Positions 43,905-53,320 are shown, counted from the stretch's first letter. The stretch: 64,000 nt of DNA from Paenibacillus prosopidis (GCF_003337375.1 NZ_QPJD01000006.1:326036-390035), one strand, 5' to 3'. The notes: generated by a model from the sequence alone, not told the origin. Program-made: numbers and translations.

Positions 43905-45032
43905 ATGAATAAACACGCATCGGGATTTCAACAAAGTACAGCATTTGCTGAGAAGAAAGTTACTTGGCTGGAACTATTTTATGATCTGCTTTTTGTAGCG
44001 GCAGTTTCCAAAGCAAGTCATGTCTTGTTACATGTCGAATCCGGCTCAATTCCAGTAGAATACTTAACCAAATTCGTCCTCATATTTGTTCCGATCTGGT
44101 GGGCTTGGGTTGGGCAATCTCTCTTTGTAAATCGGTTTGGACAAGATATCTTATCACACCGGATATTTCTGATTCTACAATTATTTTTTGTGTTAATAAT
44201 GACGGCCAGCCTATCGGTTAATTTTGATCAATACTACGTTTCATTCTTAATAGGCTATGTTGGTTTAAGAGCTATGACAGCCATCCAATATCTTTCTGTA
44301 CATAAGAAAGAAGAAGCAGATAGAAAGATCGCTGCCCGTTATTTGGGGAGCCGCTTTTGGATTGGGCTGGTGATATCTTCCTGCTCACTTTTCTTTGACT
44401 CGTGGATTCGTTATGCCGTTTTGTATGCAGGAATTGCTGTAGACATATTACTCCCGATAATCGGTCGGAAATACTTGGTGAAAAGCCCTATAAATACTCA
44501 CCATTTAATAGAACGCTTCTCGCTGTTTACACTCATTCTACTTGGCGAAGCAGTAATCAGTATACTTGCAGTATTGCAGTCTAGCTACTGGACTTGGCAA
44601 TCTATTTTATTTGCGGCAATAACTTTTTTGTTAATTATTGCTATATGGTGGCAATATTTTGACAATGTCGAAAAGAAAGTGAACAAGACAATCGAGACTG
44701 CCGGGCAAACCATAATTTATGGCCATTTATTCATTTATTTATCCATGTGTATGATCGCAGCTTCGATCCAATTGTTATTTTTGGAACAGTTAAATTATTC
44801 ATTTATGTTAAGCTTCATTTTTGGATCCGTACTGCTCTACTTTTTTTCAACGTCGTTGGTCTTCCATAAATATAGACACATCCATCAAAGATTAGGGATA
44901 TATCACTTAGCGTTACTATTAGGGTTACTTGGAGTGTTCTTCGCAGTGGATTTGATTTTCCTTGTACCCAATTACATAATCATTGGAGAAGTGATGGTAT
45001 TCTTTGTTGTATATGGTAAATTAACGACTTGA
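43905..45032 (+). CDS. Low-temperature-requirement A (LtrA) family membrane protein
   Basis: 375 residues with about ten hydrophobic segments. The N-terminal signature VTWLELFYDLLFVAAVSKAS and later HLIERFSLFTLILLGEAVIS are diagnostic of LtrA-like proteins. AAAGGAG precedes ATG 43905. LtrA was named from a Listeria cold-growth mutant; the biochemical role is unknown. It is divergent from the pentapeptide-repeat gene, sharing a 63-base promoter gap. Confidence 0.87.
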   Translation: MNKHASGFQQSTAFAEKKVTWLELFYDLLFVAAVSKASHVLLHVESGSIPVEYLTKFVLIFVPIWWAWVGQSLFVNRFGQDILSHRIFLILQLFFVLIMTASLSVNFDQYYVSFLIGYVGLRAMTAIQYLSVHKKEEADRKIAARYLGSRFWIGLVISSCSLFFDSWIRYAVLYAGIAVDILLPIIGRKYLVKSPINTHHLIERFSLFTLILLGEAVISILAVLQSSYWTWQSILFAAITFLLIIAIWWQYFDNVEKKVNKTIETAGQTIIYGHLFIYLSMCMIAASIQLLFLEQLNYSFMLSFIFGSVLLYFFSTSLVFHKYRHIHQRLGIYHLALLLGLLGVFFAVDLIFLVPNYIIIGEVMVFFVVYGKLTT

Positions 45033-45066
45033 ACTTATACTTCAACGATACCCAATTGGAGGAATC

Positions 45067-46305
45067 ATGATGAAACCGTTTCAAACCACTAAACGAGCGC
45101 TCAGGCGTTTTTTGCTGGAGAAGCAGTTTTTACTTCATCCGCCGGAGGAACGCGCAAACTCTGCGGAAGCGATGCGCCAGCGTGTGCTGGACATGATCCG
45201 GCATTTGGAATGCGTTCAAATCGACCCGGTCTCTGCCGTGCGACCGAATCAGCATCTGACGATGGCGGCAAGAATTGCCGGTTATGACCCGGGGATTCTG
45301 AATGAGCTGCTGTCCAAAAACGAAATTTTTGAATATATGGCGAACGCGGCATGTATCATTCCGATGGAACATTACCCTATTTTCGAACCGACCCGTCAGC
45401 GACTGAAGCAGCAAGTGCAGTCCCATATCGACAACATTTGGCCAATCGCCGAACAAGTGCTGCAAAAGCTGGAAAACGAAGGTCCGCTGCCGGCAAAGTC
45501 GTTCGAATCCAATCAACGGGTACACGGATATTGGGATAATGTAAACGCTAAGACGAAAGCTACATCTCATGCGCTGAATTTATTGACGGACGCCGCACAA
45601 ATTAGAATAGTTGGCAGAGAAGGAAACCAACGCCTTTTTGATGTTACCAGGCGTAGTGTCCCCGTCGAACTGCTTCAACAAGCGGAGCGAATCGACAAGG
45701 TCGAAGCGCTTGAAGCGATGATGCAAAAATATTTTCGGGCGTACCGGGTATTTGAACCGAGCGACCCCCGTCTTGGTTGGCAGTCATTAAGCGCAAAAGA
45801 ACGACGGGAAGCTATTGATCAGTACGTAAAATCGGGAGAAATTGCGCAGGTCGAAGTCGCAGGACTCAACAAGCATTATTACATATTAGCTTCGGATATG
45901 GATCGGCTTTCCGTACAGGAAGACGAGGACGGGAATCGCGCTATCGAGAATGAAGCGGAGTTACCGATTAACTTCCTTCCGCCTCTGGACAACTTATTAT
46001 GGAGCCGCAAACGGTTGATGGACTTGTTCGATTTTAATTATCGATGGGAAATCTATACTCCTGCTGTCAAGCGTAAGTATGGTTATTATGCGATGCCAAT
46101 TTTAGCCGGCGACCGTTTGATCGGCCGCATGGATCCGCGTCTGGATAAAAAACAAGGCCACTTGACGGTACAATTACTGCAAATCGATCCTGAAATCGAC
46201 TACACGGAATGTCTTCGCGAAAATGTGCAGAGAGCGCTTGAATCATTTGCTCATTCACACGGGGCGAAAACGGTATCGATCGAGCAAAGTATGTTCGGAA
46301 ATTGA
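45067..46305 (+). CDS. AlkZ/YcaQ-like winged-helix DNA glycosylase family protein
   Basis: 412 residues of the HTH_42 (former DUF1006) family, which includes the interstrand-crosslink glycosylase YcaQ of E. coli and AlkZ of Streptomyces. The QxD catalytic motif is visible in ECVQIDPVSAV (about 56-66). The segment FLPPLDNLLWSRKRLMDLFDF and the terminal ALESFAHSHGAKTV fit the family. AlkZ-type genes often sit beside genotoxin clusters, but none was recognised here. AATTGGAGGA precedes ATG 45067. Confidence 0.85.
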   Translation: MMKPFQTTKRALRRFLLEKQFLLHPPEERANSAEAMRQRVLDMIRHLECVQIDPVSAVRPNQHLTMAARIAGYDPGILNELLSKNEIFEYMANAACIIPMEHYPIFEPTRQRLKQQVQSHIDNIWPIAEQVLQKLENEGPLPAKSFESNQRVHGYWDNVNAKTKATSHALNLLTDAAQIRIVGREGNQRLFDVTRRSVPVELLQQAERIDKVEALEAMMQKYFRAYRVFEPSDPRLGWQSLSAKERREAIDQYVKSGEIAQVEVAGLNKHYYILASDMDRLSVQEDEDGNRAIENEAELPINFLPPLDNLLWSRKRLMDLFDFNYRWEIYTPAVKRKYGYYAMPILAGDRLIGRMDPRLDKKQGHLTVQLLQIDPEIDYTECLRENVQRALESFAHSHGAKTVSIEQSMFGN

Positions 46306-46384
46306 AGTTAGGCGGGTTATGTTCAATGTGTAATGTTTTCTAATTTTCAAAATACATATTTACCTTATAAGGGATATTTGATAA

Positions 46385-46390
46385 TATAAT
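46385..46390 (+). promoter_or_regulatory. -10 box of the T-box leader
   Basis: TATAAT, placed just before the first element of the leader. The matching -35 is weak; TTTACC at 46359 is 20 bases away, longer than usual. Confidence 0.5.
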
Positions 46391-46396
46391 CGCAAT

Positions 46397-46695
46397 AATG
46401 AAATGCGATGAAGAGAAGAGTAAATAAATGAATTCTTTCACAGAGAGCTCCGTTAGCTGAAAAGGAGTAAGAGTTCCTTATTGAAAAAAACCTCAGAGCA
46501 GCACATCGGAGCCCAAGATAAAGGGGGGTGGTGTGTCAGGAGCTCCTGTTACAGAGCTAGAGTATAAGCATTACATAGTAATGCCGTACTTGAAGAGGCT
46601 AATATGGCGACATATTAGCGAATCTGGGGTGGTACCACGAGTATACAAATCTCGTCCCTAAGACTGACCAAGTCTTGGGGGTGGGATTTTTTTTA
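46397..46695 (+). promoter_or_regulatory. T-box riboswitch, probably tRNA-Lys specific
   Basis: The T-box core TGGTACCACG is at 46630-46639, followed by a terminator stem (46648-46687) and TTTTTTTT. In Stem I, AGTA (46419-46422) and GAA (46483-46485) flank the specifier loop, closed by AATAA (46423-46427) with TTATT (46478-46482). The codon after GAA is AAA (46486-46488), lysine. The UGGU that meets the tRNA end predicts discriminator A, which fits tRNA-Lys but not tRNA-Asn (G), ruling against the shifted reading AAC. Uncharged tRNA-Lys would switch on the downstream asd gene. Confidence 0.88.
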
Positions 46696-46804
46696 TTGGA
46701 CTCAAAGGAAATGCAGTTTCATTCATCTTAAGGTACACAAATCAGACGGTTTGAATAGTTATTTAGGGTAAAATCATGCCATGTTGAAAGGAATTGAATA
46801 TCTT

Positions 46805-47890
46805 ATGACAGAAAAATTGAAGGTTGGTATTGTAGGAGGAACGGGTATGGTGGGCCAGCGGTTTGTTCAGCTGCTGGATCAGCATCCGTGGTTTAAGGTA
46901 ACGGCCATTGCAGCCAGTGCCGGTTCGGCAGGTAAAACTTATGAAGAATCTGTACAAGGCAGATGGAAGTTGTCTAGCCCAATTCCTGAAGAAGTAAAAA
47001 ATATCGTCGTTCAGGATGCTTCGAAAGTGGAGGAGGTTGCCGCTCAGGTCGATTTTATTTTTTGTGCAGTTGATATGAAAAAAAATGAAATTCAAGCGTT
47101 GGAAGAGGCATACGCTAAGACAGGCACGCCCGTTGTTTCAAATAATTCGGCTCACCGCTGGACACCTGATATCCCCATGGTCATTCCGGAGATTAACCCG
47201 GGGCATCTTGAAGTGATTGCTGCACAGAGAAAGCGGCTTGGAACCTCGACCGGATTTATCGCTGTTAAGCCTAACTGTTCCATTCAGAGCTATGTGCCTA
47301 CACTTCATGCACTGCTGGATTACAAACCGACAAAAGTGGTTGCATCGACGTATCAAGCGATATCTGGAGCCGGCAAAAACTTTACCGATTGGCCTGATAT
47401 GCTCGATAATGTCATCCCCTATATTGGCGGCGAGGAAGAAAAAAGCGAGCAGGAGCCACTGCGCATATGGGGCAGCATTGTAAATAATGAAATCATAAAA
47501 GCAAGTGCACCATTAATAACAACGCAGTGTATTCGAGTTCCAGTATTGGATGGACATTTGGCTACAGTATTTGTATCGTTCGAGAACAAGCCTTCGAAAG
47601 AGGAAATTCTTGATCGCTGGATGCAATTTAAAGGACGGCCGCAGGAGCTTGGCTTGCCAAGCGCACCAAATCAGTTCATAACTTATTTTGAAGAAGAGAA
47701 CAGACCGCAGACGAAGCTTGATCGTGACATTGAGCGCGGTATGGGTGTTTCGGCGGGTAGATTGCGTGAGGATTCTATATACGATTATAAATTTGTAGGA
47801 CTATCGCATAATACATTACGTGGAGCAGCGGGCGGTGCTGTTCTGATCGCCGAACTTCTTAAAGCGGAAGGGTACATTCAGGCAAAGTAA
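46805..47890 (+). CDS. asd: Aspartate-semialdehyde dehydrogenase
   Basis: 361 residues. It reduces aspartyl phosphate to the semialdehyde, the branch precursor of lysine, diaminopimelate, threonine and methionine. The NADP-binding GIVGGTGMVGQRF is at 8-20, the catalytic cysteine is C158 in KPNCSIQSY and the histidine H251 in VLDGHLATV. The sequence is of the archaeal/fungal type rather than the usual bacterial type. ATG 46805 is preferred as it starts the conserved domain; ATG 46781 would add eight residues. Control by the lysine T-box suggests a role tuned to lysine supply. Confidence 0.92.
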   Translation: MTEKLKVGIVGGTGMVGQRFVQLLDQHPWFKVTAIAASAGSAGKTYEESVQGRWKLSSPIPEEVKNIVVQDASKVEEVAAQVDFIFCAVDMKKNEIQALEEAYAKTGTPVVSNNSAHRWTPDIPMVIPEINPGHLEVIAAQRKRLGTSTGFIAVKPNCSIQSYVPTLHALLDYKPTKVVASTYQAISGAGKNFTDWPDMLDNVIPYIGGEEEKSEQEPLRIWGSIVNNEIIKASAPLITTQCIRVPVLDGHLATVFVSFENKPSKEEILDRWMQFKGRPQELGLPSAPNQFITYFEEENRPQTKLDRDIERGMGVSAGRLREDSIYDYKFVGLSHNTLRGAAGGAVLIAELLKAEGYIQAK

Positions 47891-47921
47891 CAGCATGTAC
47901 ATTCATTGGAATAGTTAGACA

Positions 47922-47961
47922 AAACAGCAAGCTTCCCGATACCTTCAGGAGCTTGCTGTTT
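47922..47961 (+). terminator. Terminator after asd
   Basis: AAACAGCAAGCT (47922-47933) pairs perfectly with AGCTTGCTGTTT (47950-47961). Confidence 0.8.
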
Positions 47962-48076
47962 ATCAATACTTGAAATGTTGTGAAGTAGCCGTATTTTCGT
48001 TAACAGAGATACTCAAACATATAAGATGAGACAAAAAGACCGGGGAATCCTCGTTTTATAGCTTATGGCGGCTTTA

Positions 48077-48139
48077 TTTAACGGGCAGCATAGTTGAACG
48101 AACAATCACTACGCTAAACAGGCAGTATACGTAGTTATC
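48077..48139. repeat. Intergenic box-repeat copy 1 and partial copy
   Basis: TTTAACGGGCAG followed by CATAGTTGAAC (48077-48099) is the clearest copy of the box that recurs through the last 16 kb. A looser copy with AGGCAGTATACGTAGTTATC follows at 48119-48138. The remainder of the 47962-48248 gap shows no gene. Confidence 0.7.
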
Positions 48140-48248
48140 TTTCACTAATTGTTCCAATATATGGTACAATGAGTGAAATGCTGTAGGAAACGGAGCCTAG
48201 TTGAGCAATCGGGGGCAAGGAAATAATGTACTAGTTTAAACAGATAGG

Positions 48249-48467
48249 ATGTATTTATTGGGGGTTCTTCTTAGCTTATCAGCCCCTTACCTTGTTTTCC
48301 TGCTAGTCGGGTATATTATTAAGAAGCCGTCTGAGGATTTTCAGTATCAAGACAGTTACTTTGTAATTTTCCATCTCACGTGGACTATTTATCTAGTTGG
48401 AGCTATTTTTACTTTTTTACTGTATGTGCTTTGTGTCATAGTGATAAGGAAATTACGGAAAAAGTAG
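48249..48467 (+). CDS. Small two-helix membrane protein, unknown
   Basis: 72 residues with two hydrophobic helices (residues 2-22 and 41-66) and a basic tail IRKLRKK. The ribosome site is weak (GATAGG directly upstream of ATG). The family was not recognised. It stands alone before a methyltransferase gene 42 bases downstream. Confidence 0.55.
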   Translation: MYLLGVLLSLSAPYLVFLLVGYIIKKPSEDFQYQDSYFVIFHLTWTIYLVGAIFTFLLYVLCVIVIRKLRKK

Positions 48468-48509
48468 GAAAGTTCAGGATTTTATAAAGGGCAGATTGGA
48501 GAGGTAATA

Positions 48510-49112
48510 ATGGGAAATACGGATAAGTTTGAAATGATAGCTAATATATATGACACTTCTGAAAGAATTCAAATTGCAAAGGTATCATCAGATGCCATTC
48601 GTGAATATTTAGTTGATGCTAATAGTAAGAATGCTATTGATTTTGGGTGTGGAACTGGTCTTGTCGGAATGAACTTGTTAAACGATTTTAATTCTATGCT
48701 TTTTCTGGATACATCACAAAACATGATTAATCAAATAAAGCAAAAAATTTCTGATTTTAATATTCAGAATGCAGATACATTATGCTTTGATTTTGAAAAG
48801 GAAGGTCTATCGGGTTTACATGCAGACTATATTTTTATGGCGCAGGTTCTACTCCACATTAATGATGTTGAATTAGTTTTATCAAGATTATTTGATGTTC
48901 TAAATGAAGGAGGACATTTACTAATCGTAGATTTTAATAAAAATGAAGAAGTAGTTTCAGATATAGTTCATAACGGATTTAATCAAGTAAAGCTAACTGA
49001 CATTATGACTAAAATAGGGTACAGGGATGTTCAATCCAAAACTTTTTATAATGGAAGTAAAATCTTCATGGGACAAGATGCATCTATGTTTATTCTTGAT
49101 TCTCAAAAATAA
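48510..49112 (+). CDS. Class I SAM-dependent methyltransferase
   Basis: 200 residues with a SAM-binding motif AIDFGCGTGLVGMNLL at about 43, the acidic-loop sequence LFLDTSQNMI, and the post-I block FMAQVLLHINDVE. GGAGAGG precedes ATG 48510. Codon use is markedly AT-rich compared with genes left of 46 kb, suggesting acquisition. Substrate unknown. It ends two bases before the convergent stop of the phosphotransferase-family gene. Confidence 0.82.
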   Translation: MGNTDKFEMIANIYDTSERIQIAKVSSDAIREYLVDANSKNAIDFGCGTGLVGMNLLNDFNSMLFLDTSQNMINQIKQKISDFNIQNADTLCFDFEKEGLSGLHADYIFMAQVLLHINDVELVLSRLFDVLNEGGHLLIVDFNKNEEVVSDIVHNGFNQVKLTDIMTKIGYRDVQSKTFYNGSKIFMGQDASMFILDSQK

Positions 49113-49114
49113 AC

Positions 49115-49993
49115 TTATATCTTTTTATAGTCTCCGATAATTACATCAATCACTTGCTTGCCCCAATTTGAGGCTTCCGATCCTTTCTCATTACATGCGA
49201 AGGTGATGAGCGCTTTCCACAAGGCCCATCCGCGTGCACGATTGACGGTGTCCTCATCAAAATTCATGCAGGTAAGGAATATTTTGCGACTGACGTCGTC
49301 AAAAAAGTTCCATGCCATCACAAGGTCGCTTGAAGGATCGCCCACACCCATGGTTCCGAAATCGATGACGCCGCACAGTTGTCCATCCTTCACGAGCAGA
49401 TTGCCCACCGCAACGTCGCCGTGCAGCCATAGCGGGGCTGATTGGTATCTTGTCGCAAGGGAAAGTTCCCATATTTCCGTTAAAAGCCTTCGATCGTATT
49501 GGCCTGAAAGGGTTTCGATGATGGATCTTGTATCATTGTCGTAAACGGCAAGGTTTCCTCCGCGATGAAAGTTTTGGGGGCCTGCCGGTACGCCGCGACT
49601 TGCATCGATCGCTTCCAGCTCCTTCAAAAATCCTGCGAGGTCTTCGGCAAATTTGTTTTGATCGCGTATATTGGAACGCGTGACGGTGTCGCCTTCTATC
49701 CATCTGTTGACCGACCATGGAAGGGGATATTCGTCCGTAGCCGTGCCTTTTGCAACGGGTGCCGGAATTGCCAAGGATAGAAGTGGCTTGAAGTTAGGCA
49801 GCCACGTCAACTCTTTTTCAACAGCCGAAGCGTAACGTTCATGACTCGGAAGACGAACGGTCATCTCGCTTCCTAGCCGATAGGTGCGATTATCATGTCC
49901 GCTTTTTTCTACGGGCCTTAAAGCTAAATCCCTCCATTGGGGAAATTGACTATGGATTAATCGGCGTACTAATTCGGTTGTAATTTCAATCAT
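49115..49993 (-). CDS. Aminoglycoside phosphotransferase (APH) family protein
   Basis: 292 residues of the protein-kinase-like APH fold, similar in plan to Bacillus YcbJ. The catalytic Brenner motif WLHGDVAVGNLLV has D193, and the metal-binding VIDFGTMGVGDPSSDL has D211. Such chromosomal proteins phosphorylate antibiotics or small metabolites; the substrate is unknown. The GC-richer codon use contrasts with the AT-rich gene beside it. Confidence 0.85.
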   Translation of the reverse strand: MIEITTELVRRLIHSQFPQWRDLALRPVEKSGHDNRTYRLGSEMTVRLPSHERYASAVEKELTWLPNFKPLLSLAIPAPVAKGTATDEYPLPWSVNRWIEGDTVTRSNIRDQNKFAEDLAGFLKELEAIDASRGVPAGPQNFHRGGNLAVYDNDTRSIIETLSGQYDRRLLTEIWELSLATRYQSAPLWLHGDVAVGNLLVKDGQLCGVIDFGTMGVGDPSSDLVMAWNFFDDVSRKIFLTCMNFDEDTVNRARGWALWKALITFACNEKGSEASNWGKQVIDVIIGDYKKI

Positions 49994-50137
49994 TTTCTCA
50001 CCTTCCTGAAATATAATATTTGATCGATAATAATGTGTATCTTAACAGACCATGCTCCAGGTCGTTACCATCACTATAAGCGTTGGTTCCGGATGGTTCA
50101 AGGGAGAGAATTGATATAAGAAAGTTGTTAAATTCCC

Positions 50138-50215
50138 TCGGAAACGATAGTTGAACTCCGAAAGGGCTGCCGCGTGGTAGCCTTTTCGTTATTAACGGGT
50201 TAACGTAATTGAAAC
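50138..50215. repeat. Box-hairpin repeat copy
   Basis: Box GAAACGATAGTTGAA (50141 onward), then a hairpin AAAGGGCTGCC/GGTAGCCTTT (50161-50184), then ATTAACGGGT (50191-50200). The rest of 49994-50321 holds the two divergent start regions only. Confidence 0.7.
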
Positions 50216-50321
50216 TATTTGTTGTCAGAACTTTTTTTGAAAAAAAATAATGGATCTACGCCAAGGGCTTAGGAGTTTCGGCGGAATTTACATGTATATA
50301 ACAAAAGGAGAGGTGAAATCT

Positions 50322-50540
50322 TTGCGAGAAACCTGTGTTCCGACCGGAGTGAAACTGAAAGACACCGGCTTTGGATATACGTTGTCCTTAATAGGCGGTA
50401 AATATAAAATGATTATTATGTATTGGCTTTCTGAAAATAAAGTTATGCGCTTTAATGAACTAAAACGATGCATCGGTTCCATTTCCTTTAAAACGCTAAG
50501 CATCATGTTAAAAGAGCTGGAGGCAGGCAGTCATAGCTAA
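50322..50540 (+). pseudogene. Truncated HxlR-family regulator
   Basis: 72 residues matching the first two thirds of HxlR/YodB winged-helix proteins (usually about 105-115): TGFGYTLSLIGGKYKMII, then MRFNELKRCIGSISFKTLS and KELEA. The chain then ends GSHS, losing the wing and dimer helix. TTG 50322 is chosen because AAAGGAGAGG lies eight bases upstream. No continuation was found in other frames, so this is a deletion rather than a simple frameshift. Confidence 0.75.
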
Positions 50541-50598
50541 ATAAGATGTCTATGTGATATGGTGAAAAAAGGTAAATATATGCCTAGGGGGGAATAAG

Positions 50599-51354
50599 AT
50601 GCATCTCAATGATTTTAAAACATTCATTAATAACGCCTTTGGCAACTTAGTTGAACAATTTGATGAAAATGATGAGTATGGCTTTAATAACCCATTATCC
50701 AAGAAAATTAATCGGGTTGGATTCACTACAAATCTTACTCCAGATGTGATTAGTAAGGCTGTGGACAAAAATGTTCAATTAATTATCACACACCATGACG
50801 CATGGGATTTTCTTTACGGTATGAAGGAACAATGTGTTAAGTTGCTCGAAGAAAATGATATCTCACATTTCTATATACACCTCCCATTGGATTTTGCTGA
50901 ATTTGGTACATGTAACTCGCTATTAAAAGAAATAGAGGTTTCGAAAATAATCCAACAGACGCACTTTAAAGAAAATAGAGAAATCATCGGAATCGGGGAG
51001 TATAACGAATCCATAACTTTTGAAGAGCTAGTGGGAAAAGTTGCTAGTAAATTGGGAGAAGACGTGAAGGCATGGAAAAACTCAACTTCGCCTATTAGGA
51101 AGGTCGGCGTAATTACAGGCGCTGGGAACTCAACGGCATTAATTAAACAGGCAAAGGAAGCAGGATGCGATGCTTATATTACAGGTGAAAAATCGTTGTA
51201 TTCTGTTCAATATGCTAAATTTATTGGTCTCAATCATATAGTTGGGAGTCATACATTTACAGAGGTTTTTGGCGTAAAAACTCTTGTGGAAAAGTTGAAA
51301 AAAGAGTTTAGTGAAATTGAAAGCATCTATCTTGAAGAAGAACATTTAGAGTAA
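50599..51354 (+). CDS. Nif3-like dinuclear metal center protein
   Basis: 251 residues of the NIF3/YbgI family, hexameric ring proteins with a two-metal site. Metal-binding motifs are LIITHHDAWDF (H65, H66) near the N terminus and GSHTFTEVFGV near the C terminus; the middle has VGVITGAGN and AYITGEKS. GGGGGAAT precedes ATG 50599. Function is unknown across the family, with GTP cyclohydrolase-like folds and DNA-repair roles proposed. The gene is AT-rich. The housekeeping copy usually lies near sigma-A genes, so this is likely a paralogue. Confidence 0.85.
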   Translation: MHLNDFKTFINNAFGNLVEQFDENDEYGFNNPLSKKINRVGFTTNLTPDVISKAVDKNVQLIITHHDAWDFLYGMKEQCVKLLEENDISHFYIHLPLDFAEFGTCNSLLKEIEVSKIIQQTHFKENREIIGIGEYNESITFEELVGKVASKLGEDVKAWKNSTSPIRKVGVITGAGNSTALIKQAKEAGCDAYITGEKSLYSVQYAKFIGLNHIVGSHTFTEVFGVKTLVEKLKKEFSEIESIYLEEEHLE

Positions 51355-51361
51355 CGGCGCT

Positions 51362-51475
51362 AAACTACCATGAAAGAACGGATTAACTTTCATGCTCTGT
51401 GGTGCAGCATAAGAGATGCATGGATGGCTAACGGGTACGATAGTGGGGGAGCTGCCCCGAGGACAGCTCCTTTTT
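51362..51475. repeat. Long direct repeat copy A with box and terminator-like hairpin
   Basis: Bases 51362-51435 match 63371-63442 with only a handful of differences. The unit contains ATGAAAG/CTTTCAT (51370-51393) and ends in CTAACGGG, the common box. It is followed here by ACGATAGTG and a hairpin GGAGCTG/CAGCTCC (51448-51470) with TTTTT, which can terminate the Nif3-like gene. Confidence 0.85.
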
Positions 51476-51598
51476 GATGCTCATTGAAGTACCGGGCAGG
51501 ATAGTATGGTAAACATTATGAACCAACCCTTTACAAGGGAACGTATATTCGCTATCCTAAACGTGGATTAATTTTCCGTTTAAAGGAGAGGAAATTGA

Positions 51599-51967
51599 AT
51601 GAAAACAACGGCAGGAAGCAGGCTTGAAAAACGAGTAGGCTCGATCTTTATCCACGTTTCAGATATGAAACGGGCAGTTGAATGGTATAGCCGTGTGTTT
51701 GATCTGCCATACAACGAGGATTACATGGAGGGGCGGCTTTCTACGGTTTATACACTGGATTTCGAAGGAACCGAGATTCTGCTGGATTCCAATAATGGTG
51801 CGGCACCAGCTCCCCAGCCGCTGATGTTTTTTAAGACAGATGATATTTGGCAGACACTCCAGTTTCTGAAGGAATCCGAGATTGTGATTCATAACGAGAT
51901 ATTAGAAAACAATATCGTCATTTTTGAAGATCCTGACGGCAACCGATTAATGGCAATACAAATGTAG
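51599..51967 (+). CDS. VOC-family (glyoxalase-fold) protein
   Basis: 122 residues with the paired beta-alpha-beta-beta-beta units of vicinal-oxygen-chelate proteins: GSIFIHVSDMKRAVEWYSRVF at the start and VIFEDPDGNRLMAIQM at the end. Some metal ligands are visible (H in FIHV, E in FEGTEILL). GGAGAGG lies just upstream of ATG 51599. The family spans glyoxalases, dioxygenases and fosfomycin- or bleomycin-resistance proteins; the substrate is unknown. Confidence 0.82.
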   Translation: MKTTAGSRLEKRVGSIFIHVSDMKRAVEWYSRVFDLPYNEDYMEGRLSTVYTLDFEGTEILLDSNNGAAPAPQPLMFFKTDDIWQTLQFLKESEIVIHNEILENNIVIFEDPDGNRLMAIQM

Positions 51968-52105
51968 CACAGCTGAACTAACAGGTAATAAGATGCCGCG
52001 TACAGCCCTTTTATCATCAATCTGGCAGTTATCTTTCGCTTTGAGTTACAGAAAAAGGGAATGGATGAGAAGTAAGGTAAATGATATTACATAGGAGGGA
52101 CGATA

Positions 52106-53104
52106 ATGGACCATGACTTTAAGACGGATACAATAAAGATACTAATAGAATTACTTATTGAAAATTATGTTTTTCCCGAAACGGCTGACAACCTTCGAAG
52201 TGAACTTACCCAAAGATTAAATGACCGCGAATACGAAGATATCAATGACCACACATTGTTTGCAGAACTGTTAACATCACAGTTGCAGAACGTTTCTCAG
52301 GATAAGCATCTACAAATACGGCATAGCACGGAAAAACCTCAAGTAGAGAATACTCAGAAGGATAATAACGTACATCACGATAATTTCTTAACAATGGTGA
52401 GGTTGGATAACTACGGATTTAACAAAATAGAGCGGTTGCCGGGGAATATCGGATTTTTGGAGTTTCAAGCATTTATGCCGCCCGAACATGCTGGAGAAAC
52501 GGTTTCGAGCGCAATGACGTTTCTTGCAAACACATCCTGCATGATAATTGATCTACGAAATAATTTTGGTGGTTCTCCGAACATGGTAGCATTCCTCTCG
52601 AGCTATTTACTAGAACCATCGCCAACACATCTGAATAATCTCTATTGGAGAAAAAGTGATGAAACTCAACAGTTCTGGAGTCTGCCTTATGTTCCTGGAA
52701 AGAGATTTGGTGGTACTAAGCCGCTTTAAATATTAACGAGCCAAAAAACATTTTCAGCTGCTGAGGAGTTTACATACAACTTACAATCAATAGGTCGAGC
52801 GATTGTTGTTGGGGAACGTACTGGGGGCGGGGCTCACCCGGGACAGATGCATAGAATAAACAGGGAGTTTGAAGTGTTTATCCCTGATGGTCGCGCAATA
52901 AATCCGGTAACCAAAGGCAATTGGGAGGGAGTGGGGGTTCGTCCAGATCTCGAAGTTCCCCAAGACAAAGCATTCGATGTTTCTTATATAACACTTCTTC
53001 AAAGTGAATTAAAGCGTCTGTCTGATCAGCCAATCCTAGGAGGATATGAAAGATTGATGGATGAAATAAAACAAACACTCGAGAAGAAAAGTGTTTTGGC
53101 TTGA
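52106..53104 (+). pseudogene. S41-family peptidase interrupted by an in-frame stop
   Basis: One reading frame of 332 codons interrupted only at codon 208 by TAA (52727-52729). Before it are the S41 N-terminal helical region and IIDLRNNFGGSPNMVAF; after it are ILTSQKTFSAAEEF with the catalytic serine (codon 217), VVGERTGGGAHPGQMH and GVGVRPDLEVPQDKA. Homologues have a tyrosine or valine at the stop position, so a TAT-to-TAA change is likely. The N-terminal product lacks the active site. AGGAGGG precedes ATG 52106. A sequencing error is the main alternative. Confidence 0.85.
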
Positions 53105-53170
53105 TATACTATGAGGGCGGGGAAGAATGGATTTTTTTAGCAAATCCCGCGCAGCAATTGTTCAATTCAC

Positions 53171-53320
53171 AGAAAACGATAGTTAAATATCACGATTGTT
53201 GAGCAGGCGCTACGGTAGCCTGCTCATTTTATTAACGGGTAACTATAGCTTAACAAGCACCTGGACGAGGCTGCCGACATGAACGGCAGCCGTTGAGTTA
53301 ACGGGCAGTTTAATGCAACA
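53171..53320. repeat. Tandem pair of box-hairpin units
   Basis: Order: box with AAAACGATAGTTAAA; hairpin AGCAGGC/GCCTGCT (53202-53226); box ATTAACGGGTAACTATAGCTTAA; hairpin GGCTGCC/GGCAGCC (53269-53291); box GTTAACGGGCAGTTTAATG. It shows that hairpin and box alternate as one unit of about 65 bases. Confidence 0.8.

Noticed and set aside
46486..46491. Asparagine (AAC) specifier in the T-box
   Set aside because: It needs a two-base shift from the codon position after GAA, and the UGGU bulge does not fit the G discriminator of tRNA-Asn.
52727..52729. Selenocysteine-like or programmed read-through of the S41 stop
   Set aside because: The codon is TAA, not TGA, and no recoding structure was seen; a plain nonsense mutation is simpler.
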